NCBI RefSeq assembly: GCF_013374095.1
Contig: NZ_AP022672.1
Span: 248,001-312,000, forward strand
Origin: Sphingomonas sp. HMP6
GTDB lineage: Bacteria > Pseudomonadota > Alphaproteobacteria > Sphingomonadales > Sphingomonadaceae
DNA length: 64,000 bases
Direction: 5' to 3'
In this document: positions 38,645 through 47,867 of the stretch, piece by piece
How the letters are laid out: each line of letters opens with the position of its first letter
Numbering within the stretch: position 1 is the first letter of the stretch
Made by a program: the position numbers and the translations under genes
The notes under the pieces: generated by a model
The model's input: only the letters and a program-made list of their open reading frames with translations
What the model was told of the DNA's origin: nothing
Database searches by the model: none

Positions 38645-39888
38645 AGCGCCAGCGCCCGCTTGAGATCATCGTGCTCAAAGGCGCTGGCCATCCGGGTAAT
38701 CTCTGCAGAGCGGGCGCCGGCCGTCTTGGCGGTTTCACGCCACGTCGCGGTCACGGTCGCGACCTCTTTGACGATTGCTCTGGCCTGCAGCAGTGTGAGG
38801 CCGAAGAACTCCGAAGCCGCCTCAAGCAGGTCAAGCGAGCAGGTGCCCTCGTCGAGGTCGATGTTCGTCGTCAGCACACGCGCCTTGAGGTCGGTGGGCA
38901 CAGGATTGAGGTCATAGGCCGGAGAAAGAGACCATCCTGCCTTGCCGAGCCAAAGGAAACCATGGTTACGCAGATGATCGTCGACATTGGAAATCAGCAC
39001 GTTGAAGACGACGCGCCGATATAGGGCATGAGCGTCCGTCTTCCCCTGCGCACCATGTTGCGTAAGAGCATCGACGATCTCCGGGTAGCTGCCGCGCTCA
39101 CCGTCCTTGGCGCCCATCATCGCCATCGCTGACAGGAAAGGAATGCGGATCGGGCCGGCGCGATCGAAGCGCCGCGATAGCATCACCGCCTTGCCGGCGA
39201 CCTCAATCAGCTCATGGTGAGGGGTGGTGATGCCGGCCTGGTCAGCCAGCCGCAGCGCAATCTCCTCCCACGTCTCCATGCTGTATTCGTCGGTCTCCTT
39301 CGGGAATTTGGCGATGGAGAGGTGTCCGTGCTGGTCGATGACCGACGCTTTCGGCCGCGCGCCGCCGAGGGAGGAGCCGGGGGCGAAGATGAGTTGAAGG
39401 TCCTCGTCCGTTTCCTCGTCCCGGAGGATCCGCTCGGTGATCTGGAGCAGTCGCCCGAGTTCGATCAGGGCGGGGACACCGGCGCGGATCGGCGCCTGAA
39501 ACGTCTCTTCGCCTGCCCAGCGGAATCGGAGTGCGCCTAGGCGGGTCTCGTCGGCGACGCCGAGCAGGTAATCGCTTTCCGCCAGGGTGCGCACGGCGCG
39601 GCTTTCGCGTTCGGCAAGACGGCGCTCGGCCCGCTGCATCAGGCGGCGGCCCCATGTGTCGGGCGCGGAGTCTCCGATGGAGCCGAAAGTCACCAGTCCG
39701 GCAGGAGGGGCGAAGGCACCACGGGTCAGGGCAAGGGCAGGCTCGAGCGAGAACCGGTCGGGATCAACGAGCCACGCGGCATCATATTCGAAAAGGATAG
39801 TCTCCGTGCCTCGGACGCGATTGCTCCTCGCCAGGCCGATAGGGCGCGTGCGGCCGTCCAGGTCGATATGTGCCTCGAAATCAGCCAT
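38641..39888 (-). CDS. hipA: HipA-like serine/threonine kinase toxin
   Basis: A 415-residue member of the HipA family. The N-terminal HipA_N subdomain has FAPPAGLVTFGSIGDSAPDTWG. The kinase core has SSLGGARPKASV, equivalent to the P-loop, IAKFPKETDEYSMETWEEIAL, catalytic NVLISNVDDHLRNHGFL near residue 300, and metal-binding LSPAYDLNPVP. HipA of E. coli phosphorylates glutamyl-tRNA synthetase; the target here is unknown. ATG at 39888 lies inside the end of hipB (8-bp overlap), consistent with an antitoxin-toxin pair. Confidence 0.92.
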   Translation of the reverse strand: MADFEAHIDLDGRTRPIGLARSNRVRGTETILFEYDAAWLVDPDRFSLEPALALTRGAFAPPAGLVTFGSIGDSAPDTWGRRLMQRAERRLAERESRAVRTLAESDYLLGVADETRLGALRFRWAGEETFQAPIRAGVPALIELGRLLQITERILRDEETDEDLQLIFAPGSSLGGARPKASVIDQHGHLSIAKFPKETDEYSMETWEEIALRLADQAGITTPHHELIEVAGKAVMLSRRFDRAGPIRIPFLSAMAMMGAKDGERGSYPEIVDALTQHGAQGKTDAHALYRRVVFNVLISNVDDHLRNHGFLWLGKAGWSLSPAYDLNPVPTDLKARVLTTNIDLDEGTCSLDLLEAASEFFGLTLLQARAIVKEVATVTATWRETAKTAGARSAEITRMASAFEHDDLKRALAL

Positions 39889-40216
39889 CGCTAGATGATC
39901 CGACTGTTCGCTTGAGGTGGACGTGCTTGGGTAGTTCCGCGCTGGCCAGCGCTTGTCCAACCGGGTCGTTGCCGATGTCGGCGATCTGGCCCAGACCGTC
40001 GAGCAGGCCGAGCGCCTGAAGGACGCCCGCATAAATGCCGATGCTGACATTGGTGTCCCCAGCCTCGACCTTTTGCAGGGTCGAGCGGGACGTGAAGGCG
40101 CGTTCCGCGACGACAGCCATCGGCAGCCGCCGACGCCGACGTGCATCGTGGATGTCCGCACCGAGCTTGCGCAGGGCGCGCCGCACAGCGGCGGGAGGAT
40201 TATGTGGTGTAGGCAT
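39881..40216 (-). CDS. hipB: HipB-like helix-turn-helix antitoxin
   Basis: A 111-residue XRE-type regulator: ALRKLGADIHDARRRRRLPMAVVAERAFTSRSTLQKVEAGD is the helix-turn-helix, followed by IYAGVLQALGLLDGLGQIAD and a basic C-terminal tail. It precedes hipA on the same strand and overlaps it, as antitoxin genes do. AAGG six bases before the ATG at 40216 favours this start over GTG at 40231. An inverted repeat upstream fits autoregulation. Confidence 0.88.
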   Translation of the reverse strand: MPTPHNPPAAVRRALRKLGADIHDARRRRRLPMAVVAERAFTSRSTLQKVEAGDTNVSIGIYAGVLQALGLLDGLGQIADIGNDPVGQALASAELPKHVHLKRTVGSSSDG

Positions 40217-40223
40217 TTGAAAC

Positions 40224-40260
40224 CTTCGCACTACAGATTGGCTATATATGTAGCACGAAG
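40224..40260. promoter_or_regulatory. Operator-like inverted repeats upstream of hipB
   Basis: CTTCGCACTA (40224-40233) and TAGCACGAAG (40251-40260) are inverted copies at 8 of 10 positions. Between them lies GCTATATATGTAGC (40241-40254), itself a near-palindrome containing a TATATA promoter-like core. This sits 8-44 bp before the hipB start, where HipB-type repressors bind. Confidence 0.45.
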
Positions 40261-40326
40261 ATCACAATTTTCCTAGCCCTCGCGCGATGGCCATCCCATT
40301 AAAAGGGGGATGGCGGACCGAGCCCG

Positions 40327-40522
40327 TGACGGTATAATTCCGGGAGGCTGAATCGTGGCCGGCGTAGTCTGGCGTAGAGGCGGCGGTGCGGGCTGGGGTG
40401 ACTTTCGGAATGATGTCGCCGCCGCGCCTGCCGATAGATGGCGGAACCACAATTTCCGCGATCTGCCGGAAAAAGCCAATGATTTCAAAGGCCGGTACTT
40501 TTGACGGTCTATATGACGGTAT
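40327..40522 (+). repeat. Right cluster of integrase arm-type sites
   Basis: TGACGGTAT at 40327-40335 and 40514-40522, plus a variant TGACGGTCT at 40502-40510. They are the same motif as next to int and lie 60-255 bp inside attR. The rest of 40261-40581 shows no convincing gene. Confidence 0.7.
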
Positions 40523-40581
40523 ACGGAAATCGAGAAAATATTTTGTGCAATGACTTCATATGCTTAATCTATCAGTTGATA

Positions 40582-40598
40582 ATCGAGTGGGAGTGATT
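40582..40598 (+). repeat. attR core
   Basis: ATCGAGTGGGAGTGATT, 16/17 identical to attL at 3302-3318. It encodes I-E-W-E-stop with GAG instead of GAA. Chromosomal sequence resumes after it. Joining guaA at attL to this point reconstructs the empty attB site. Confidence 0.85.
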
Positions 40599-41059
40599 CG
40601 GAGCGTTTGAAGACCTCCGACGACGATCGCGATTTTGCGCGTAAGCGCTTCTGAAATAATTGTTTCTCTTTCGACGCAGGCATCGCCGCCGCAGGCTCGG
40701 GCGGTCGCGAGCGCGTAACCGGATCGATCCCCAATTACGGAGGCGCGCTGGTCGATCCGGGGCATCTCGAATTTGCCCATGTAGCCCAGATCCAATTGGG
40801 AGATGCACGGTCGCACTAGTGCGCAGCATCGCCAAGACGTTGCCGTGAGGTTACGCCGCTTTGCGTTGCATCATGCTGCGCCGTGACACCGATGTGCCGC
40901 GTGACGATCAGCAATCTGGCGGCAAATACTCTATCGCATTCGCTTGCTCCAGGGTCGCGAGAAACGCGACAGGAACGACGTGGAGAGTGCTGAGTCGGCG
41001 ACGCGCATTCAGTGCGCTCGCCATGCGCTCCGGCAACGTGAAACCGGCGCTTACGCCGC
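40599..41059. other. Chromosomal spacer between attR and regA; nothing recognised
   Basis: 461 bp that would follow guaA in the uninserted chromosome. Short open frames exist on both strands but none has recognisable motifs, a good ribosome site, or the codon pattern of the neighbours. No tRNA or clear terminator was seen. Confidence 0.5.
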
Positions 41060-41590
41060 TCACTTGATCTGCTGCTTTTCCAACTTGCGTGCGAGCGTGC
41101 GGCGATGCATCCCGAGTCGCCGTGCCGCCTCCGAAATATTGAACCCGGTGTCAGCCAGCGTTTGATGAATATGTTCCCACTCGAGCGTCTTGATCGAGGT
41201 TGAGCGGCCGACAACGGGTACGTCGGCATCGCCCTCGGCCTTGGCAAAGGCGGCAAGGATATCGTCTGTGTTCGAAGGCTTGGGCAAGTAATTGGCAGCG
41301 CCAAGCTTGATCGCCTCGACCGCGGTGGCGATGCTGGCATAGCCGGTCAGCACGACGATCGTCGCGGCGGGCGCACGTGCATGAATCGCGGCGACGCAGA
41401 TTAGGCCGGAGGCCGCCCCGAGCTTGAGATCGACCACCGCGAATTCAGGCAGTCGCTCCGCCATCACGCCTTCGACCGTCGCGAGATCCGGCGCCACCGC
41501 CACTTCGTAGCCGCGGCGTTCGAACGATCGGCTGAGTGTCCGCGCAAAGGCGACATCGTCCTCGACGATCAGCAGAAACGGCAAGGTCAT
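41060..41590 (-). CDS. regA: Redox response regulator of the RegA/PrrA/ActR family
   Basis: A 176-residue regulator. The receiver domain has acidic pocket VEDD and phospho-acceptor D54 in AVVDLKLG, with T and K in VVLTGYAS and YLPKPS. The C-terminal Fis-type helix-turn-helix NISEAARRLGMHRRTLARKLEKQ is the hallmark of RegA. The family activates respiratory, nitrogen and energy genes when redox state falls. ATG at 41590 overlaps the sensor stop (ATGA). Placed last in the cyo operon, it likely feeds back on oxidase expression. Confidence 0.93.
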   Translation of the reverse strand: MTLPFLLIVEDDVAFARTLSRSFERRGYEVAVAPDLATVEGVMAERLPEFAVVDLKLGAASGLICVAAIHARAPAATIVVLTGYASIATAVEAIKLGAANYLPKPSNTDDILAAFAKAEGDADVPVVGRSTSIKTLEWEHIHQTLADTGFNISEAARRLGMHRRTLARKLEKQQIK

Positions 41591-42873
41591 CGCGCGCTCC
41601 ATTGCAGCGTCGCCAGCGGCAGCCGTAACGAGATCACCGCGCCGCCTTCGGGATGATTCGCCGCCGAGACCGTGCCGCCGAGCTTGCGCATCGCGTTGAC
41701 GACCAGGAACAGCCCCAGGCCGCCCCCCTGCCGTGCCTTGGTGGAGCGGTAGGGCTGGCCGAAATTGGCAAGCATGTCGTCGCTAAAGCCAGGGCCGTGG
41801 TCGCGGATATCGAGGGCAAGCGCGGTGTTCTCGCGCCTGACCTGAAGCCACACGGGCTGACCGCAGGCCTCCAGCGCATTGTCGAGCACATTGCGGATCA
41901 CCTGGCCGAGCGCGGTGTCCGAGACAATCGCGATATCGTCGCCGAAGCGGTTTTCGTAGTCCAGCGCGTCTTCGCCATGCTGCGCGCGCCAGTCGGCGAC
42001 AACACCGTCGAAAAACGCGTGGACGGTCGTCACCGACGGGTGCTCGCCACGCGCCTCGCCGGCTGCGGCAAGGATCCCCGAAACGATCGTCTTGCAGCGC
42101 GCGATGGCCGTCTGCATTTCGTCAATTTCCTCAAGGAGCGCGGGATTGGCGGTCAAGGCAGGCATCCTGCGCCAATCGTTGATGATCACGGCGAGCGATG
42201 CGAGCGGCGTTCCCAATTCATGCGCCGCGCCCGAGGCGAGCAGGCCCATGCGCACGATATGGTCCTCCTCCGCCGCGTGTTGCCGCATCGTCGCGAGCCG
42301 TGCGTCACGCGCGCGCAGGTTCCGGTTGATCCGCGTAACGAATGCCACCAGCAACACCGCGACCAACCCGAAGCATAGAAGCGCGCCAATGACATACAAA
42401 TTGGCCCAGCCAGATACGACGCGTGGTGGCAGCGCAAGCGGCAAATGGCGTTCGATCAGGAACACGAAGGCAGCACTTGTCGTCGCAACCAGCGCCCAAC
42501 TCGACCACGTATCGAGCAGCACCGCGCCGAGCACAACCTGCAGGAGAAAGAGCGAGATGAACGGGTTGGTCGCGCCGCCGCTTTGATACAGTAATGCGGT
42601 CAGTGCCGCGACATCGACCAGCAGGCTGGCGAACAGTCTGCCGTTCGAAATCGTCGCGCGGCGCGGCAATTGCCACATGCTGAAGATGTTGAGCAGCACC
42701 AGCGCCGCGACCACACCGAGCATCGGCAGTATTGGTAGTGCAACGCCCATCACGAACTGGACGATCAAGATCGTCGCGCATTGCCCGATCACCGCGAGCC
42801 AGCGCAGATTGACGAGCTGGCGCATATTGTCGCGCCCGGTGGTGTCGATCGCGGGCGGGGCCGTGGGCATCAT
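41587..42873 (-). CDS. regB: Redox sensor histidine kinase of the RegB/PrrB family
   Basis: A 428-residue sensor kinase with six hydrophobic helices in residues 25-180. The quinone-binding heptapeptide GGATNPF is at 99-105 and the H-box AAHELGTPLASL has phospho-acceptor H218. C260 (ARCKTIV) lies where RegB carries its redox-active Cys. An ATPase domain follows (NVLDNALEAC, DHGPGF, GGGLGLFL). RegB reads quinone-pool and oxygen status, so its linkage to a quinol oxidase operon is meaningful. The start overlaps the SURF1 stop. Confidence 0.95.
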   Translation of the reverse strand: MMPTAPPAIDTTGRDNMRQLVNLRWLAVIGQCATILIVQFVMGVALPILPMLGVVAALVLLNIFSMWQLPRRATISNGRLFASLLVDVAALTALLYQSGGATNPFISLFLLQVVLGAVLLDTWSSWALVATTSAAFVFLIERHLPLALPPRVVSGWANLYVIGALLCFGLVAVLLVAFVTRINRNLRARDARLATMRQHAAEEDHIVRMGLLASGAAHELGTPLASLAVIINDWRRMPALTANPALLEEIDEMQTAIARCKTIVSGILAAAGEARGEHPSVTTVHAFFDGVVADWRAQHGEDALDYENRFGDDIAIVSDTALGQVIRNVLDNALEACGQPVWLQVRRENTALALDIRDHGPGFSDDMLANFGQPYRSTKARQGGGLGLFLVVNAMRKLGGTVSAANHPEGGAVISLRLPLATLQWSAR

Positions 42874-43568
42874 ATGCGGCGAGCCTCGCGCAGCAGCACG
42901 ACGGCACCCGCTGCGGCCATCGCCGCCAGGATAAACCAGGTGATCGCGTAAACGAGGTGATTGTTGGTGAAGCGTATCACGGTCAGGCCGCCGACCGGGG
43001 CGTTCGCCGCTGCGCCGGGTACGGCGTCGGCATCGATGAAATAGGGGGCGACCGCTCCGGCGTGGCGCGCGGCGGCGATCGCGGCGACATCGCGCGAAAA
43101 CCAGCGGTCGCCGGCGGGATCGTTGCGGCGGAGAAAAGCGCCGCCGGGTTCGGACAGGCGCAAAAGCCCGGTCACTGCCGCCGCCCCGCCCGGGGGGATC
43201 GCGCCCCGGCCCGCGACGAAACCGCGATTGACCAGCACGGTGAAGCCGCGATCGATGACGAGCGGGGTCATCACCCAGAAACCGGGACCGCGCTCGGTCA
43301 CCGCCTGGACCAAAGTTGCGTGGTCGTCGCGGTAGCGGCCGCGCGCGACGATGTGGCGGTAGGCGTCGCGCTCGGCGGTTATCGCTGCCCATTGCGCCGG
43401 CCCCGGTGCCGCCACCGGCGCGGCCCGCACCCGCGTATCGACTTGCGCGATCAGCGCGCGCTTCCACGCCAAGCGCTCGATCTGCCAGACGCCGAGCCCG
43501 ATCAGCCCGGCACACAGCACACCCGCGACGACCGCCAACAGCGCGCTCGTCGCGGGCGTTCGGGTCAT
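42870..43568 (-). CDS. SURF1 family cytochrome oxidase assembly protein
   Basis: A 232-residue inner-membrane protein with a transmembrane helix at each end (about 9-27 and 203-224) and the SURF1 signatures GVWQIERLAWKRALI, GFWVMTPLVIDRGFTVLVNRGFV and NNHLVYAITWF. SURF1 helps insert heme into oxidase subunit I. It follows cyoD with a 4-bp overlap and replaces cyoE at this position in the operon. Confidence 0.93.
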   Translation of the reverse strand: MTRTPATSALLAVVAGVLCAGLIGLGVWQIERLAWKRALIAQVDTRVRAAPVAAPGPAQWAAITAERDAYRHIVARGRYRDDHATLVQAVTERGPGFWVMTPLVIDRGFTVLVNRGFVAGRGAIPPGGAAAVTGLLRLSEPGGAFLRRNDPAGDRWFSRDVAAIAAARHAGAVAPYFIDADAVPGAAANAPVGGLTVIRFTNNHLVYAITWFILAAMAAAGAVVLLREARRI

Positions 43569-43954
43569 TGCTGGCTCATTGCGGCGGGGCTCATCGGCAT
43601 CATGTTGGCGTTCATGTGATACATCACCCAGATCGACCCCGCCAGCGTGACGATGACGACCACCAGCGTGAACATCAGCGCGAGGAACGACCAGCCGCCC
43701 TCCGCCCGCGTCGTCATGTGGAGGAAGAAGACCATGTGGACGACGATTTGGACCAGCGCCATGCCGAGCACGATGATCGCGGTCGACGTCGGGTCCAGAT
43801 ATCCGCTCATCACCAAAGCGAACGGGATCGCGGTCAGCACCACCGACAGGACGAAGCCGATCAGATACCCCCGCAGCGTGCCGTGCGGCCCAGTGTCGTC
43901 ATGGCCGGCATGGTCGTCATGCGCGGCGGCGGGGGTCAGCGTATCGGCGCTCAT
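43565..43954 (-). CDS. cyoD: Cytochrome bo3 quinol oxidase subunit IV
   Basis: A 129-residue protein with three membrane helices: GYLIGFVLSVVLTAIPFALV, IIVLGMALVQIVVHMVFFLHM and ALMFTLVVVIVTLAGSIWVMYHM. It has a His/Asp-rich N-terminus (AAAHDDHAGHDD). CyoD assists assembly of the CuB site. Both ends overlap neighbouring genes by 4 bp. Confidence 0.93.
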   Translation of the reverse strand: MSADTLTPAAAHDDHAGHDDTGPHGTLRGYLIGFVLSVVLTAIPFALVMSGYLDPTSTAIIVLGMALVQIVVHMVFFLHMTTRAEGGWSFLALMFTLVVVIVTLAGSIWVMYHMNANMMPMSPAAMSQQ

Positions 43955-44589
43955 GCGAGCACTCCCATGAGATAGACGATGGTGAAGACGCCGATCCAGA
44001 TGACGTCGAGGAAATGCCAGAACATGCCGAGGCACATCAGCCGGCGCTTATTGTCGGGTCCGATGCCGTGCGTCCCGAGCTGAACGATCAGCGTCACCAG
44101 CCAGATCAGCCCGAAGGTGACGTGCAGCCCATGCGTACCGACCAGCGTGAAGAAGGACGACAGGAAGGCGCTGCGCTGCGGCCCGGCACCTTCATGGATC
44201 AGGTGCGAAAATTCGTAGAGCTCGATGCAAAGGAAGGCGAGACCGAACAGCCCGGTAAGCGCCAACCAGCCCTGCACCGCGCGCACGCTCGCGCCCTTGC
44301 GCTCTAGCGTCAGCATCGCGAAACCATAGGTCAGCGACGACAGCAGCAGCATCGCGGTGTTGAGCGCGACTAGCGGCAGCTCGAACAACTGCTTCGGCCC
44401 CGGCCCACCGGCATAGGAATGGCCGAGCACCGCATAACAGGCGAACAGGATCGCGAAGATGAGGCAGTCGCTCATCAGATACATCCAGAAGCCCAGCGCG
44501 GTGCTGCCGCCGGCGGGGTGATCGTGCTCGTCGAGGTCGTAGAACACCGGCGTTGCGCCGCCGAAATCCTCGTGCGTCTGGGCGTTCAT
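43951..44589 (-). CDS. cyoC: Cytochrome bo3 quinol oxidase subunit III
   Basis: A 212-residue protein of the heme-copper oxidase subunit III family with five membrane helices. Readable features are [40 protein letters not shown] and [12 protein letters not shown], ending [20 protein letters not shown]. It stabilises proton uptake by subunit I. It overlaps cyoB and cyoD by 4 bp each. Confidence 0.95.
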   Translation of the reverse strand: MNAQTHEDFGGATPVFYDLDEHDHPAGGSTALGFWMYLMSDCLIFAILFACYAVLGHSYAGGPGPKQLFELPLVALNTAMLLLSSLTYGFAMLTLERKGASVRAVQGWLALTGLFGLAFLCIELYEFSHLIHEGAGPQRSAFLSSFFTLVGTHGLHVTFGLIWLVTLIVQLGTHGIGPDNKRRLMCLGMFWHFLDVIWIGVFTIVYLMGVLA

Positions 44590-46610
44590 GCCGCAACGCC
44601 TTCGGTGGCGAGCTGGCGAGTCCGGGCATTCTCGATGCGCATGACATCCTCGACCGGGATGTGGAAATCCCGCTTGTAGAAGAACGAATGGCCGATCGTG
44701 ACCACGAACAGGCCGACCAGGCTCACGGCGGCGAGCCACCAGATGTACCAGATCATTGCGAAGCCGAAGGCGACGCTCAGCGCGGCGAGGATGACGCCCG
44801 TTCCGGTGTTCTTGGGCATGTGGATTGCCCGGAAGCCCTCCGTCGGGCGCACCGCGCCGCGCTGCTTCATGTCCCACCACGCATCATTGTCGTACACCAC
44901 CGGCGTGAACGCGAAATTATAGTCGGGCGGCGGCGAGGAGGTCGACCATTCGAGCGTGCGGCCATCCCACGGGTCGCCGGTCACGTCGCGCAGCGCCTCG
45001 CGGTTGCGGATGCTGACGATGATCTGAACCGCCATGCACGCGATGCCGAGCGCGATCAGCACCGCGCCGAATGCGGCGACCGCGAAGAACGGCTGATAGG
45101 CGGTATCGTCGAAATGGCTCAACCGCCGCGTCACCCCCATCAGGCCGAGCGCGTAGAGCGGCGCAAACGCGCACCAGAAGCCCGATACCCACAGCCAGAA
45201 CGAGCGCTTGCCCCACACTCGGTCAAGCTTGAAGCCGAACGCCTTGGGCCACCAGTAATTGATGCCCGCGAACATCCCGAACAGCGTGCCGCCGATGATG
45301 ACATTGTGGAAATGCGCCACCAGGAACAACGAATTGTGCAGGACGAAATCGGCCGGCGGCACCGCCAGCAGCACGCCCGTCATCCCGCCGATCGTGAAGG
45401 TCAGCATGAAGGCGAGCGTCCACATCATCGGCAGCTCGTAGCGGATCCGCCCGCGGTACATTGTGAACAGCCAGTTGAAGATCTTCGCGCCGGTCGGGAT
45501 CGAGATGATCATCGTCGTAATGGCGAAGAACGAATTGACGCTGGCACCCGACCCCATCGTGAAGAAGTGATGCAGCCAAACGAGGTAGGCGAGAATGGTG
45601 ATGACCACGGTGGCGTACACCATCGAGGTATAGCCGAAGATGCGCTTGCTCGAGAAGGTGGCGACAATTTCGGAATAGACGCCAAAAGCGGGCAGGATCA
45701 GGATATAGACCTCCGGATGGCCCCAGATCCAGATGAGGTTGACGTACATCATCGGATTGCCACCAAGGCCGTTGGTGAAGAACTGCATCCCGACATAGCG
45801 GTCGAGCGAGAGCAAGGCGAGCACGGCCGTTAGCACCGGGAAAGCGGCGACGATCAGCGTGTTGGTGCACAGCGCAGTCCAGCAGAAGATCGGCATCTTC
45901 ATCAGCGTCATGCCCGGCGCGCGCATCTTGACGATCGTCGCGATCAAATTGACGCCCGACAGCAAGGTGCCGATGCCCGCCACCTGCAACCCCCAGATAT
46001 AATAATCGACCCCCACGTCGGGGCTTGCCACCACACCCGATAGCGGCGGCATCGCCAGCCAGCCGGTGCGCGCATAATTGCCGACGAACAGCGAAATCAT
46101 CGTGATCGCGGCACCCGCCGCGGTCATCCAGAAGCTGACGTTGTTGAGATAGGGGAACGACACGTCGCGCGCGCCGATCTGCAGCGGCACGACGAAGTTC
46201 ATCAGCCCCGCGACCAGCGGCATCGCCACGAAGAAGATCATGATCACGCCGTGCGCGGTGAAGATCTGGTTATAATGGTCGGGCGGGAGGTATCCGGCAT
46301 TGTCACCGAACGCCATCGCCTGCTGCGCGCGCATCATCAGCGCGTCGGAAAACCCGCGCACGAACATCACCAGCCCGAGGATGATGTACATGATGCCGAT
46401 CTTCTTATGATCGACGCTGGTCAACCAATCGTGCCACAGCACGCCCCAGACGCGATATTTGGTGATCAAGGCGAGCAACGCGAGGCCGCCGATCGCGATG
46501 GCAACGACGGTCACCAGCACGATCGGTTCGTGCAGCGGAAGCGAGTCGATCGTAAGACGCCCGAAAATAGGGCTGACCGGCGGGGTAGGATGGTCCATCG
46601 GCGGCATCAT
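44586..46610 (-). CDS. cyoB: Cytochrome bo3 quinol oxidase subunit I
   Basis: A 674-residue catalytic subunit that reduces O2 to water with quinol electrons and pumps protons. It is a heme-copper oxidase with [19 protein letters not shown] (CuB His and cross-linked Tyr), a second CuB-ligand pair in VWLHHFFTM, and the heme-ligand region [14 protein letters not shown]. Extra C-terminal helices are as expected for CyoB. ATG at 46610, one base after the cyoA stop, is used with GAGG upstream; in-frame ATGs at 46607 and 46598 are alternatives. Confidence 0.96.
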   Translation of the reverse strand: MMPPMDHPTPPVSPIFGRLTIDSLPLHEPIVLVTVVAIAIGGLALLALITKYRVWGVLWHDWLTSVDHKKIGIMYIILGLVMFVRGFSDALMMRAQQAMAFGDNAGYLPPDHYNQIFTAHGVIMIFFVAMPLVAGLMNFVVPLQIGARDVSFPYLNNVSFWMTAAGAAITMISLFVGNYARTGWLAMPPLSGVVASPDVGVDYYIWGLQVAGIGTLLSGVNLIATIVKMRAPGMTLMKMPIFCWTALCTNTLIVAAFPVLTAVLALLSLDRYVGMQFFTNGLGGNPMMYVNLIWIWGHPEVYILILPAFGVYSEIVATFSSKRIFGYTSMVYATVVITILAYLVWLHHFFTMGSGASVNSFFAITTMIISIPTGAKIFNWLFTMYRGRIRYELPMMWTLAFMLTFTIGGMTGVLLAVPPADFVLHNSLFLVAHFHNVIIGGTLFGMFAGINYWWPKAFGFKLDRVWGKRSFWLWVSGFWCAFAPLYALGLMGVTRRLSHFDDTAYQPFFAVAAFGAVLIALGIACMAVQIIVSIRNREALRDVTGDPWDGRTLEWSTSSPPPDYNFAFTPVVYDNDAWWDMKQRGAVRPTEGFRAIHMPKNTGTGVILAALSVAFGFAMIWYIWWLAAVSLVGLFVVTIGHSFFYKRDFHIPVEDVMRIENARTRQLATEGVAA

Positions 46611-46611
46611 G

Positions 46612-47748
46612 TCAGTTGGTCCTCTGCACGCCGGGCATCGGCAGGCCGGCACCGGTCAGGCGCGCGGTGTCGTCGGCGGAATTCTTGGCGGTCGCCTTGC
46701 TCGGCGCAGCCCTGGTGACGGGTGGGTTGGCCGGCGTGGGCATTGCCGACATCTCGGTTGAGTGCTGGTCGCCTGAATGCTGGTCGGCTGAATGCTGGCC
46801 CGCCGCATGCGGCGCCATCGCGGGCATCCCGCCGGCATCGGCCATCATCATGTCGCGCATGCACGTCTCGCCCGGCGCGACGCAGCGATTAGCGGCGGCA
46901 TCGAACAGCCCGGGGGCGACCGCGGCAAAACGCATCACCGGCGCGTCGGCACTGGGCTTGGCGAGCTTGAGATACCCCGCGCGGTCGAGCGCCCCGCCGC
47001 CGGCGCGAATCCGCTGGACCCAGCCGTCGAAGCCGCGCTCGGGCAACGCATGGAAGCGGAAGTGCATTCCCGAGAAGCCCTCGCCGCTGAAATTGGACGA
47101 GAAGCCGGTGAAATTGCCCGGACGGTTGACGACGGCGTTGAGCTTGGTCGTCATCCCCGGCATCGCGTAGATCTGCCCGGCGAGGTTGGGTACGTAGAAC
47201 GCGTTCATCACGTTCGATGCGGTCAGCTCGAATTCGATCGGGCGGTCGAGCGGCGCTGCCAGTTCGTTGACCGTGGCGATTCCGTATTCGGGGTAGATGA
47301 ACAGCCATTTCCAGTCGAGCGCGACGACTTGCACACGCAGCGGCTTGGCGGTCGCGGAGATCGGGCGCTTCGCGTCGATCCGCCCGATCGGGCGGTACGG
47401 ATCAAGCAAATGCGTGCTCGTCCATGTCACCGCGCCAAGGCAGATGATGATCAGCAGCGGAGCCGCCCAGATCACCAGCTCCAGCGCGGTCGAATGATGC
47501 CAGTCGGGCGTGTAGGTCGCGCCGGTATTGGTGTGGCGGTAGCGCCACGCGAACAGCGCGATCAGCGCCAGGACCGGCACGATGATCAGCAGCATCAACG
47601 CGGTCGAGAGCACCACGAGGTTGCCCTGTTGTGCCGCGACATCGCCCGCCGGATCGAGCACGACCGCGCTGCACCCGGAAACAAGGACGGGGACAGCCAG
47701 CAGGGCAATCGACCGGAGCGCGCTACGCGAAAGCAGGGGGATAGGCAT
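46612..47748 (-). CDS. cyoA: Cytochrome bo3 quinol oxidase subunit II
   Basis: A 378-residue lipoprotein. The signal has lipobox VSGC (Cys about 26), followed by two membrane helices and a cupredoxin-like periplasmic domain ([44 protein letters not shown]). The CuA ligands of cytochrome c oxidases are absent, so this is a quinol-type subunit. The last 90 residues form an unusual Met/His-rich tail with a short tandem repeat. It is first in the operon cyoABCD-SURF1-regBA. Confidence 0.95.
   Translation of the reverse strand: MPIPLLSRSALRSIALLAVPVLVSGCSAVVLDPAGDVAAQQGNLVVLSTALMLLIIVPVLALIALFAWRYRHTNTGATYTPDWHHSTALELVIWAAPLLIIICLGAVTWTSTHLLDPYRPIGRIDAKRPISATAKPLRVQVVALDWKWLFIYPEYGIATVNELAAPLDRPIEFELTASNVMNAFYVPNLAGQIYAMPGMTTKLNAVVNRPGNFTGFSSNFSGEGFSGMHFRFHALPERGFDGWVQRIRAGGGALDRAGYLKLAKPSADAPVMRFAAVAPGLFDAAANRCVAPGETCMRDMMMADAGGMPAMAPHAAGQHSADQHSGDQHSTEMSAMPTPANPPVTRAAPSKATAKNSADDTARLTGAGLPMPGVQRTN
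46760..46804 (-). repeat. Three 15-bp tandem repeats in the cyoA 3' part
   Basis: Three near-identical 15-bp units (46760-46774, 46775-46789, 46790-46804) encode copies of (A/G)DQHS in the Met/His-rich tail. The count could vary between strains by slippage. Confidence 0.75.
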
Positions 47749-47781
47749 GCGGCGCAGATAGGCCGAGCGCGACGCAGCTCC

Positions 47782-47802
47782 CATTGGACACTTTGTCCAA
47801 TG
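47782..47802. promoter_or_regulatory. Perfect palindrome between cyoA and the MHS transporter
   Basis: CATTGGACA (47782-47790) and TGTCCAATG (47794-47802) are perfect inverted copies around a 3-base centre CTT. It lies 33 bp upstream of cyoA and 65 bp upstream of the divergent transporter gene, well placed to be the operator of one or both. The regulator is unknown; it is not the GC-rich RegA consensus nor a clear FNR box (TTGAT-N4-ATCAA). Confidence 0.6.
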
Positions 47803-47867
47803 CCACCGGTCCGGCAAGAAGGCTAAATCAACCGTAGAGCGATGTTCGCCCGGAGTATCTGACCGTC

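Noticed and set aside
40401..40425. Sequence GGAATGATGTCGCCG resembling the sub-terminal repeats of IS21 element 2
   Set aside because: Single short partial match without other IS sequence; likely chance.
40816..41340. 174-codon open frame on the minus strand, antisense-frame to regA
   Set aside because: Overlaps regA in another frame, has no domain pattern, and is Arg/Ser-rich as expected for a GC-rich shadow frame.
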